64,000 bases of DNA, taken from assembly GCA_913020045.1 (NCBI GenBank), contig CAJWBE010000003.1:62001-126000 (forward strand), given 5' to 3'. This DNA comes from an uncultured Oleiphilus sp. (GTDB taxonomy: Bacteria; Pseudomonadota; Gammaproteobacteria; Pseudomonadales; Oleiphilaceae). Positions within the stretch are counted from its first letter, which is position 1, and every line of letters starts with the position of its first letter. Below, piece after piece: positions 18,377-27,297 of the stretch. The notes beneath the pieces are model-generated. The model was not told where the DNA came from and did no database searches. It saw only the letters and a list, made by a program, of their open reading frames with translations. A program made the position numbers and the translations under genes.

Positions 18377-20068
18377 ATGAGCAAACCAGCGGATGCAACA
18401 GCTGAGTTAAAAAAATGGAAAGAAAAGTTTTTCGATCTCCAGGATAGCTTTGACGGTTCTCAAAAAGAGGCAGAAGAATATAAGTCGGTTCTGCAACGCC
18501 TGTTGTTGAGAATGTGTCTGTCTGCGGAAGGGCAAAGCGAAGCGTTTGATAAAGAACTCAAAAATTTGAGAGACGATATAAAGTCCCCAGACTTGACGAC
18601 CGCTATGCTGTCAAAACGCTTAGCGAAGATGGATAAAGCCTTAGTAAAAGTTGACGATGTTAAGTCTTCATTCGCGACATCGTTTATCAAGCTATTTGAT
18701 GAAATCGTTGCGCAGTTGCTCGAAACAAAGCCCGCGAGGACTGATCGTTCAGCCCTTAAAAAACTAGCGAAGTCAGTGGACCCCGTTACGTTTAGCAATA
18801 GTAGAATTATTCCTTTAATGACCGACTATCAGCAGCTGCAAGCGAAAGTGCTGTCGCAGATGGTTGAGCAGGAGCCAAAAACCCAGAGCCTAATGGGTCG
18901 CTTGTTTAAAGGCGGTGCCAAAGCAGATGATGACGTCGCTGCGGTCACGACAGATCGTGAAGAAGCGCTGGAGATTGAGTCGACAGGGCAGACCGAAGAA
19001 GATGACGTCATGCCAGGCTTTTCCGCTATTGCGGTACATGTGCGTGCAACGCTTAATCATTTGCTGGACCAGCTAACTTTTCCGAAGAGTTCGGAAAGAG
19101 CGCTTGCGTCGTTAAGAGAGCGTATCGCCGGGCCACTGAATTGGTACGAATTAGGGCCGACCTTGGATGACCTTTCTAGTGTCGTTATTTCTGCCATCGG
19201 CAAAGGTCAGCGCGATTTTGGCTCGTTCCTCACAGACATCGATGAACAGCTCCACAAGATTCAGCAGTTTGTACTGGAAAGCTTAAAAGCTGACGAGAGC
19301 TTGCGTCAGGAAGAGAAAGAACTTGATCACCAAATGCGGGCTCAAATACTAAGCATGACCGATAGTCTTGAGTCTGATAATGACGTCGAAAGCCTTAAGC
19401 GATCAATTCGAGAGCAAGTTGATAATATATCTAAAGTGCTTGATCGCTACTCAGAAACGGGTAAGCAGATAGAGCAGAACAAGGCAAGTGAGCTTGAGTT
19501 GATGAAGCAGCGTTTTGAAGCCTTGGAGAACGAAACACGTTTCTTCCGAGAGCGGCTCAAAGAAGAGCGGGGTAAGGCACTGACTGACGCACTGACTCAG
19601 TTGCCGAATCGAGAGGCGTATGATGAGCGTGTGACGATGGAGCTAGAGCGTTGGAAGCGATATCGCAAACCCGCTACGTTGATCGTTGCTGATATCGATC
19701 ATTTCAAAGGTATTAATGATAACTATGGTCACTTGTCAGGCGATAAGGTCTTACAAATTCTGGCCAAAGAATTGGAGTCGCGATTGCGCAAGAGTGATTT
19801 TGTGGCACGTTACGGCGGCGAAGAGTTCGTCATGATTTTGCCTGAAGCCGATGCAGAAATTGCGAAAACCGTCGTCAATAAAATGCGCTCCACGATAGAG
19901 CGCTTACCTTTTCATTTCAGAGATGAAAAAGTTCAAGTGACGATGTCATTCGGTATTGCTGAGTTTGAAGAAGGGATTGATCACGAAGGCTTGTTTGATA
20001 GAGCAGACAAGGCTTTGTATCAAGCGAAAGACGCCGGCAGAAATTGTCTCATTGTGTGGCAAGGCTAA
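18377..20068 (+). CDS. Diguanylate cyclase with long helical N-terminal region
   Basis: This 563-aa soluble protein should make c-di-GMP from GTP. The C-terminal GGDEF domain has the active-site motif G480-G-E-E-F, and R471-K-S-D five residues before it is an intact I-site for product inhibition. The DALTQLPNREAYDER start and YQAKDAGRN end of the domain are standard. The roughly 390-residue N-terminal part has no membrane segment; it looks helical with coiled coil just before the GGDEF domain (about residues 350-400), and its ligand is unknown. GAGGG stands 7 nt before the ATG. It starts 11 bp after xerC and may be transcribed with it. Confidence 0.92.
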   Translation: MSKPADATAELKKWKEKFFDLQDSFDGSQKEAEEYKSVLQRLLLRMCLSAEGQSEAFDKELKNLRDDIKSPDLTTAMLSKRLAKMDKALVKVDDVKSSFATSFIKLFDEIVAQLLETKPARTDRSALKKLAKSVDPVTFSNSRIIPLMTDYQQLQAKVLSQMVEQEPKTQSLMGRLFKGGAKADDDVAAVTTDREEALEIESTGQTEEDDVMPGFSAIAVHVRATLNHLLDQLTFPKSSERALASLRERIAGPLNWYELGPTLDDLSSVVISAIGKGQRDFGSFLTDIDEQLHKIQQFVLESLKADESLRQEEKELDHQMRAQILSMTDSLESDNDVESLKRSIREQVDNISKVLDRYSETGKQIEQNKASELELMKQRFEALENETRFFRERLKEERGKALTDALTQLPNREAYDERVTMELERWKRYRKPATLIVADIDHFKGINDNYGHLSGDKVLQILAKELESRLRKSDFVARYGGEEFVMILPEADAEIAKTVVNKMRSTIERLPFHFRDEKVQVTMSFGIAEFEEGIDHEGLFDRADKALYQAKDAGRNCLIVWQG

Positions 20069-20140
20069 CCACTCTAGAGCGGTATTGGTCTATGCTAAAT
20101 AAACGATGTTAAATCTATCAATTGAGTTGAAGAGAGTACG

Positions 20141-20794
20141 ATGAGTCAAAATCACCTTGAGTTAGCATTTTATGGAGAGCTTCGAAGCGGTTTTAACGAG
20201 GTTGATGTAAAAGCCAATATTGCTGAACTGTTTAAAGCTTCGGTTGATCAAGTTGAGAGAATGTTCGCGGGGCAGCGGGTTGTTATACGCAATAAATTAG
20301 ATGCCGAGACCGCGCAGAAGTATATTCAGGCAATGGCTAAGCGAGGCGCTGCGTGTAAGATTGAAATAATGGGTCAGCCGGGCGTAGAGTATCAGTCGGT
20401 TGAGCCTACTGAAGACGTTACTATTTCAACTCCGGCCCCGAGCCCAGCACGACAGGCTGCAGCCCCAGCTCAAGAAGCTCCTGAGTCAAATGCGCCGACG
20501 TCTTCAATGCCTAGGCCTTCAAATAGTGCGAGTACCGATACTGAAACTGAAACTGAAGGAAATGGCTTGCGTGTTGCTGGAGAAGAAGTAAGTAATATTC
20601 TAGCAAGTAGTTCGTTGTCGCTGGACCCTGTAGGCGTGAGGCTGTCGGAAGAGTCTGAACCTGTTGCAGAAGTGGAGTTAAGCGAACTGGCTCAGATTGA
20701 CGTTTTGCCACCAGGTAGTGACTTGGTAGACCCGGTTGAAGATATTCCAGTGTCCCTGCCAGACATCAGTCATATATCAATAAAAGATGACTAG
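20141..20794 (+). CDS. Protein with small N-terminal alpha/beta domain and low-complexity acidic tail
   Basis: This 217-aa protein has two parts. Residues 1-80 (LAFYGELRSGFNEVDVKANI, then LFKASVDQVERMFAGQRVVI) form a small domain I recognise from the N-termini of various gammaproteobacterial membrane proteins such as DUF805 proteins; it looks like a ribosomal L7/L12 C-terminal-type fold. Residues 85-217 are Pro/Ala/Ser/Thr-rich, then acidic (ESEPVAEVELSELAQIDVLP), and probably disordered. There is no signal or membrane segment. GAAGAGAG precedes the ATG. It lies 72 bp after the diguanylate cyclase gene. The function is unknown. Confidence 0.75.
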   Translation: MSQNHLELAFYGELRSGFNEVDVKANIAELFKASVDQVERMFAGQRVVIRNKLDAETAQKYIQAMAKRGAACKIEIMGQPGVEYQSVEPTEDVTISTPAPSPARQAAAPAQEAPESNAPTSSMPRPSNSASTDTETETEGNGLRVAGEEVSNILASSSLSLDPVGVRLSEESEPVAEVELSELAQIDVLPPGSDLVDPVEDIPVSLPDISHISIKDD

Positions 20795-21076
20795 TCATAC
20801 CTGAAAACGGTTAGTGAGGCGCTTTACTAAAAGAGCCCACCGCCGCTCGATGATTTCCCCTGATTGCCGTTTCTCCATTTGCTTGCTTCGGAATACAGCT
20901 GGAAAAAAGTAAGAGGTTTTTCTTTTTTTTCTTTATAAACGAAAAAGTTTCATTAGCTATCGCTTTCAGTTTGTACTCAGACGCTCGGAAGTATTGGTTA
21001 ACTTAAGCGCTAAATAATATTTCTTTGAGTTTTACATGCACCATGCAAGACCTGACCCCAACTGTTTCCAGATAAC

Positions 21077-21820
21077 TTATTTTCGCCCCTCCTGATAAAG
21101 GCTATAGACTAAATTATCAGAAGAGATTAGGCGCACTGCCTTCTTTAATTCTGGGATGAGATATTGATATTTAGATTTTGTGGATACATGTAGCCACCAT
21201 TCTTTGTTATTAAGAATAAAAGGCTTCCCAAATTTTGAAGAATCAATTTCCAAGGAATTAATTGATTCTTCGAGGCCGGATTTGGATCCAACAATTGCAT
21301 CCATTCTGCCTAAAACCATCATTTTCAATCCTTGTTCATAGTCTATCATCGTAAATTTATTTAGTTCATCGTCTGAATCAAAATGTCTTTCAAAACTGGC
21401 ATTTCTAAGAACCGCGATGCTATGCAATGAATAAAGGTCCTCATAAGAATTCAGATCAAATCTTCTAGACGGTATGATAATCACCTTAGATTTGGATACT
21501 TCAGCTACATATGTAACAAAGTTCTTAATGGACTTATTTTTAAATATAATAGCGACATCAAGTCGCCCGTTTTTCATACTTTCTATAACTCTTGCGTATG
21601 GATAGTCCTGCACATCAAACTTGACGCCAGTTATCTCGCCTAGTCTTTCGTAAATCACATCAACTACACCCAATTTATTTGGGTCATTTGGGTAGGAAAA
21701 AGGAGGGAACGGCGGAAGCCCAGCTTTTAAAGTCAACTCTTCGGAGAGAGCAGAAGCGCTAGTTACTGCTAACAAACATTGTAGAATTAAAGTTAGAAAA
21801 AGTTTAACTAAGCCCCTCAT
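21077..21820 (-). CDS. Periplasmic amino-acid-binding-like protein (SBP_bac_3 type)
   Basis: This 247-aa protein resembles stand-alone family 3 solute-binding proteins of marine gammaproteobacteria. Residues 1-25 form a signal peptide (MRGLVKLFLTLILQCLLAVT, then SAS-A-L). The mature part starts with LTLKAGLPPFPPFSY and has the hinge-type segments GRLDVAIIFKN and MDAIVGSKSGLEESI. The ATG at 21820 was chosen because it begins the signal peptide and has GGTGG upstream; the frame stays open for 46 more codons with no reason to be coding. No transport permease lies nearby. The codon use is AT-rich (many ATA, AGA, TTA), unlike the surrounding genes, suggesting recent gain. Confidence 0.75.
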   Translation of the reverse strand: MRGLVKLFLTLILQCLLAVTSASALSEELTLKAGLPPFPPFSYPNDPNKLGVVDVIYERLGEITGVKFDVQDYPYARVIESMKNGRLDVAIIFKNKSIKNFVTYVAEVSKSKVIIIPSRRFDLNSYEDLYSLHSIAVLRNASFERHFDSDDELNKFTMIDYEQGLKMMVLGRMDAIVGSKSGLEESINSLEIDSSKFGKPFILNNKEWWLHVSTKSKYQYLIPELKKAVRLISSDNLVYSLYQEGRK

Positions 21821-22728
21821 ATAAGCCACCAATTCTATGACAGTTGGATATACTATTCGCGCTAGTGGTTGAGTAATAACGTGTCGTTCAAGATACTCTT
21901 TTATTATCAAGTGTAAAACGATCAAGGCAGCATTTTTAAAAATCACCTTACAGGACATTGTCGATAGCCCTCTTTGGTAGGGGATAGCTTTAACTCCAAA
22001 GCTAGGATGATTAGTGTATGCAATATCAGGAAAAGCTAGGTTTAAACGTCAGTCTCTTGACGTGGCAGTAAGTGAGTGTCGGTTAAATCCGATTTTCTCG
22101 CACAGAAGTCCAAATGGAGACAGTGAACACTTTAACCATATGGCCTCTTATCCTCTCATCTTCGCATGCTTTGAGTGCAGTATAAGTGGCACTCTGGTGG
22201 AGCCATGATTCACCTTGTGTGATTCCTATTTATTAAGTTGCGGACAAAAAAAGGGAACCCAAAAGGGTTCCCAAAATTTTCTATAACAACTAGGGATCGG
22301 AAAGCAACTTTGGAGAGATTCTCAGCGCATTCCGTTACTTTCCATTGCGCTATTTAGTAAGCCTAGCCAACTATTTGAGAACTGCCTGCACCGTTTGCAT
22401 TTATCAACATTTCGCTACGTAATGCAGCACTCAGACACCTTTAAATCAAAGACCTCTACCCTCTGAAATCTTAAAACTCTATATAAACCATGTGATTACC
22501 TTGCTTTATTAATAATATGCTTTATATTTATCAACTAGTCCTCTGTTAAATATAAGATTGAACGTGAATTTTGTTGTTTGCCGGCAGAGAGCGGCTATCT
22601 TTCGGGGCTCTTTACCAAGGCTCGGTAGTCGAAGTTAGTTTGGGATACGGCGCTAAAATTAGTTCTAAATTAAACAAAAATGAATCTGGTCAACGTGCAT
22701 TTAAGGTCAGTGAGTAAGGTGTGTAATT
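21821..22728. other. AT-rich gene-poor stretch between the binding protein and the sutA-like gene
   Basis: About 900 bp without a convincing protein gene. It holds the upstream region of the binding-protein gene, a minus-strand terminator-like hairpin at 22246-22272, and about 450 bp of unique AT-rich sequence before the sutA-like gene. The hairpin implies a minus-strand transcript starting somewhere in 22300-22560, possibly a small RNA. A 64-codon open frame at 22014-22208 (+) has no ribosome binding site and no recognisable product. Confidence 0.5.
22246..22272 (-). terminator. Minus-strand intrinsic terminator with no gene assigned to it
   Basis: A perfect 8-bp stem (GGGAACCC / GGGTTCCC) has a 4-nt loop. 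On the minus strand it is followed by seven T residues (plus-strand A run 22246-22252), the normal layout for a leftward terminator. On the plus strand the hairpin is followed by AAAATTTT, a poor terminator. Confidence 0.7.
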
Positions 22729-22926
22729 ATGTCAAAGCAAGCCACAGTAATTGTAGAGTGTAGTAGCGAGTCAACTGACGAGCTGCGGGATTCTGTTCGT
22801 AGACAGTTAACGAATGACGTAGAGTCTTTCTTAAAAGGTGGGGGACGTGTTCAAGCGATTGCTGATAACGTTCGAGCAGATCCGCCTAAAAAGCCATCCA
22901 TGACTTATGGGTCGGCGCCAATTTAA
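22729..22926 (+). CDS. SutA-like small RNA-polymerase-associated protein
   Basis: This 65-aa protein ends in FLKGGGRVQAIADNVRADPP followed by KKPSMTYGSAPI. That is close to the C-terminus of SutA, the small RNA-polymerase-binding regulator that adjusts transcription during slow growth in Pseudomonas aeruginosa (family recalled from memory). P. aeruginosa SutA is longer, with a disordered acidic N-terminal tail; here the N-terminus is only about 35 residues (MSKQATVIVECSSESTDELR), so the acidic tail is largely missing. AAGGTG precedes the ATG and a terminator follows. In P. aeruginosa sutA also lies a few genes from xerC, which supports the call. Confidence 0.65.
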   Translation: MSKQATVIVECSSESTDELRDSVRRQLTNDVESFLKGGGRVQAIADNVRADPPKKPSMTYGSAPI

Positions 22927-22998
22927 AGACAAGGAATTTTGCCTGCTGTCGTGAATAGGCAACCTTGGATTTTCAAAATTTATCGTAGTAGATGACTT

Positions 22999-23021
22999 AA
23001 GACGCGTTAGCGTCTTTTTTT
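22999..23021 (+). terminator. Intrinsic terminator after the sutA-like gene
   Basis: A 7-bp stem AAGACGC / GCGTCTT with GTTA loop is followed by five more T residues, 72 bp after the stop of the small gene, making that gene a separate short transcript. Confidence 0.92.
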
Positions 23022-23208
23022 ATGTCTGCGGATATTTCCTTAACGCACTATCCAGACTTGCCTATATTTTGGAATATGGGATAATCTGCTCTCTTTTTGA
23101 GACGTATGTCTCGCTTACTGTGTGATGTGAGTAATTTGATTTTAGTTTTTTCAATTGGTTTTTCTGCCTTAAAATCGGGCTATCTAACGTTCGGGACTGA
23201 GTGAAGAC

Positions 23209-23913
23209 ATGGATATCTTTATTTTGATCATCGGTATGACATTGGCTTCTGCCGGTGTGTTTATCTTCCGTGACTATGTCGGGTTTCTTCTGGGTGTCCA
23301 TTCGCTGTCAGGCAAAGTGATCTCTATTCAGCAGGTTTTTGTGCATGGGCGTCATGATAAGCATGGTGAGCCTTATGTCGGGGACGGCTTTTACCCGGTT
23401 GTGGAATATCAGTCTGACACGGGCCCTTTAGCGTTTACCGCCATCGACCCGTCCACGTCCGGTCGCTTTCACGTAGGGGATAGCATTCGACTTAATGTTG
23501 CGAAGTCCCGTCGCAGCGAGCGCCGCATGAGCAAAAGTACACGAGTGCTCATTTTGTTGTTGGTTTCGTTGTTGGGTTGCTTGATTGCTGCGCCACTGTT
23601 CGCAGGCTTTGAGCTTTCGATGATGAAAATCACACTGGCTTCGGTCGTTTTGGCTCTGTGTTTTGCGATGTTGATTGTGTTTGTTCGAGACTTGGATGAG
23701 CAGGGTCTTAACGACTTTGCGCATAGTCGATCTGGCCGCCCTAGATTGTGTCTCTTCGAGCCTACAGCGTTTTGTAAGTGGAGTGAGTGTTGGATGGATC
23801 GACGCCAACAAATGAAAATTCGAAACTCTCAGATATTTGGCGTCTTTTGTGTGTTGTTAGCCTGCGTTTTGTTTGTCTTATCTCTTCAGCCGCTGTTGCT
23901 GCTTTCTTTTTAG
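23209..23913 (+). CDS. Membrane protein with DUF3592-like domain
   Basis: This 234-aa protein has an N-terminal membrane segment (about residues 1-32), then a soluble region of the DUF3592 type: YPVVEYQSDTGPLAFTAID followed by G-RFHVGDSIRLNVAKS, the pattern of an extracytoplasmic beta domain closed by a Y/N-x-P-like end. Two more membrane segments follow (about 111-130 and 136-160), and a last one at the C-terminus (213-234). There is no clear partner gene; the next gene is convergent, with stops 3 bp apart. The function is unknown. A biological role in redox or lipid handling would be a guess. Confidence 0.6.
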   Translation: MDIFILIIGMTLASAGVFIFRDYVGFLLGVHSLSGKVISIQQVFVHGRHDKHGEPYVGDGFYPVVEYQSDTGPLAFTAIDPSTSGRFHVGDSIRLNVAKSRRSERRMSKSTRVLILLLVSLLGCLIAAPLFAGFELSMMKITLASVVLALCFAMLIVFVRDLDEQGLNDFAHSRSGRPRLCLFEPTAFCKWSECWMDRRQQMKIRNSQIFGVFCVLLACVLFVLSLQPLLLLSF

Positions 23914-23916
23914 CGA

Positions 23917-26058
23917 TTACTTCCTCATCCACTTGTGAAAAGCCGGCAATAGCCTCATAGCAAGTGCTGGGGTGTGAGCTCGCTTCCATTCTCCCGCTAA
24001 GTACTTGTTCGCTTCCATTAGGGTTGGATAGGTATGAATTGTGCCCAAGATTTTATTGAGCCCTATATTTTGTTTCATCGCGAGCACAAACTCCGCTATC
24101 AAGTCACCGGCGTGGTTACCAACAATGCAGGCACCTAGCACTTTATCTGAGCCGGGTGCCGTCAGGACTTTGACTACGCCATAGTTGGACCCGTCAGCGA
24201 TTGCGCGGTCTAACTCTCCAAGATCATAGCGCGTCACCTCATAAGGGGTATCGGATGCCTGTGCTTCCATCTCGCTTAACCCGACTCTCGCGATTTCAGG
24301 GTCGGTAAAGGTCGCCCATGGAATGACTCGATAGTCTGCTTTGAACTTTTTGATTCCGCCAAATAAGCCATTCACGGCTGCGTACCAGGCTTGATGCGAA
24401 GCGGCATGGGTTAGTTGATAAGGGCCAGCAACATCTCCCACAGCAAAAATGTTCGGATATTTCGTTTGAAGGTATTCGTTAACTTCAAATGTCCCGTTGT
24501 CATTCAGTTCAAGCGCTAGCTCCTCAGCGCCAAAGCCTTTTGTGTTGGGTGTTCGGCCGGTGGCGATGAGTAAGCCGTCGAATGGGATAGAGCGGGTTTC
24601 TCCACTATGCTCATACTCGAACGAAAATTCGCCCGGTGTAGCGCTAGCTGTGATTTGTTTGATATTTTCTGCCGTTACGAATGACAAACCTTCAGCCTCA
24701 AGCTTTTGTTTAACTAGATCTGCGACATCGTCATCTTCTTTTGGTAGCACGCGCCCCGAGCGGGTAACGATGGTTACCGTAGAGCCGAGTCTGAGAAAGC
24801 TCTGAGCAAGCTCGCAACCGATTGGTCCAGCCCCCACAACCAACAGTTGTTTTGGCTGCGTTTCAAGGTTCCAAATGGTGTCTGAGTTGTAGTGCGGGCA
24901 AGACTCGATACCTTTAATGTCGGGAAGTGCTGGTCTAGCGCCTGTCGCAATAACAATATTGCGTGTTGTGATGGTGTTGCCATTCACTTCAACCCGATAA
25001 GGATCGATGATGCGCGCTTCTCCTTGCACGCAATCGACACCTAAGTTTGTGTAGCGTTCTATGGAATCGTGAGGCTCAACCTCTGCGATTACGTCTTGAA
25101 TACGTTGCATGACCTTTGTGAAATCGACGTGCTCGACCTGAGAGATGACGCCGAACTCAGCAGAGGTTTGTATTTGTTTTGCTACCGCTGCGGACTTAAT
25201 AAGTGCTTTGCTCGGTATGCATCCGGTGTTGAGGCAGTCGCCGCCCATTTTGTGTTTTTCTATCAGCGTCACTTTCGCTTTGGTGGCGGCGGCAATGTAA
25301 GAGGTAACTAACCCGCCTGAGCCTGCCCCGATGACGACCATATTGGTATCGAACTGCTTAGGACGGTTAATGTTGCTGTAGACTTTACGAGCGCTGAGAT
25401 AGCCAAGAAGGCGCTTAGAAGCAAGGGGAAGCAATCCAAGCAAGGCGAATGAAAGAAGCATTGTTGGCGTGGCGATATCTGATAAGGACTCGAGTTGGGC
25501 AATTTGTGTGCCGGCGTTAACGTAAACTAAGGTGCCGGGCAGCATGCCAATCTGGCTGACTATAAAGAAATGCCTGATCGGCATGTTAGTTAGACCCATA
25601 ACTAAGTTGACGGCAAAGAACGGAAAAACAGGAACTAATCGCAGACCAAAAAGGTAGAAAGGCCCCTCTTTTTCAACACCTGCATTAATGCTTCGAAATG
25701 CTGTTGAGAACTTTTTCTCTAAGGTGTCTCGAAGTAAAATTCGAGCTGTTAGACAGGCAAGTGTTGCGCCAATGGTGCTAGCGAATGACACTAATATAAA
25801 GCCCTGACCAAGACCGAATATGGCCCCGCCCGCTAGTGTCGCGATCAATGCGGCTGGCAGAGATAGCGCTGTAATGGCGACATAGACCACAAAGTAAATG
25901 GCGGCTGCTTCCCAGGGGGCACTGTTTTTATAGTCGAGTAGTAAGGCTTTTTGACTTTGAAAATACTCAAGGCTGAAGTACTGGTTTAGATCGAAGATAA
26001 AAAAGCACGCTGTCAGGCCGACAACGAGAGCAAAAAGGCCAATTTTCTTAGCGGGCAT
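23917..26058 (-). CDS. TVP38/DedA-like membrane domain fused to a pyridine nucleotide-disulfide oxidoreductase
   Basis: This 713-aa protein has two modules. Residues 1-230 form a TVP38/TMEM64 (SNARE-associated/VTT) membrane domain with about six hydrophobic segments, including FGLGQGFILVSFASTIGAT and a G-LRLVPVFPFF motif typical of VTT proteins. Residues 238-713 form a mercuric/dihydrolipoamide reductase-like flavoenzyme: VIGAGSGGLVTSYIAA (FAD), redox-active GGDCLNTGCIPSKAL, a second VVGAGPIGCELAQSF (NADPH) and the C-terminal interface ending HTYPTLMEANKY with the catalytic His/Glu. Such fusions are known in proteobacteria but the substrate is not. No merR or mer genes are nearby, so mercury resistance is unlikely. 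Confidence 0.88.
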   Translation of the reverse strand: MPAKKIGLFALVVGLTACFFIFDLNQYFSLEYFQSQKALLLDYKNSAPWEAAAIYFVVYVAITALSLPAALIATLAGGAIFGLGQGFILVSFASTIGATLACLTARILLRDTLEKKFSTAFRSINAGVEKEGPFYLFGLRLVPVFPFFAVNLVMGLTNMPIRHFFIVSQIGMLPGTLVYVNAGTQIAQLESLSDIATPTMLLSFALLGLLPLASKRLLGYLSARKVYSNINRPKQFDTNMVVIGAGSGGLVTSYIAAATKAKVTLIEKHKMGGDCLNTGCIPSKALIKSAAVAKQIQTSAEFGVISQVEHVDFTKVMQRIQDVIAEVEPHDSIERYTNLGVDCVQGEARIIDPYRVEVNGNTITTRNIVIATGARPALPDIKGIESCPHYNSDTIWNLETQPKQLLVVGAGPIGCELAQSFLRLGSTVTIVTRSGRVLPKEDDDVADLVKQKLEAEGLSFVTAENIKQITASATPGEFSFEYEHSGETRSIPFDGLLIATGRTPNTKGFGAEELALELNDNGTFEVNEYLQTKYPNIFAVGDVAGPYQLTHAASHQAWYAAVNGLFGGIKKFKADYRVIPWATFTDPEIARVGLSEMEAQASDTPYEVTRYDLGELDRAIADGSNYGVVKVLTAPGSDKVLGACIVGNHAGDLIAEFVLAMKQNIGLNKILGTIHTYPTLMEANKYLAGEWKRAHTPALAMRLLPAFHKWMRK

Positions 26059-26120
26059 GCACGTTTCCTAGAAAAAGTATGAGGTTTGTGTGGGAGTCTA
26101 AATGCTATTCTATTTCATCA

Positions 26121-27269
<1,149 letters not shown>

Positions 27270-27297
27270 ACGTAAATAACGACAGACAGGGGTAATA

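Noticed and set aside
22014-22208. 64-codon open frame on the plus strand in the islet
   Set aside because: No ribosome binding site, no recognisable sequence, and composition like the surrounding non-coding DNA.
22253-22280. Plus-strand terminator at the islet hairpin
   Set aside because: On the plus strand the stem is followed by AAAATTTT rather than a T run; the T7 tract is on the minus strand.
23917-26058. Mercuric reductase of a mercury-resistance operon
   Set aside because: No merR, merT or merP nearby, no N-terminal metal-binding domain, and the fusion to a VTT membrane domain points to a different role.
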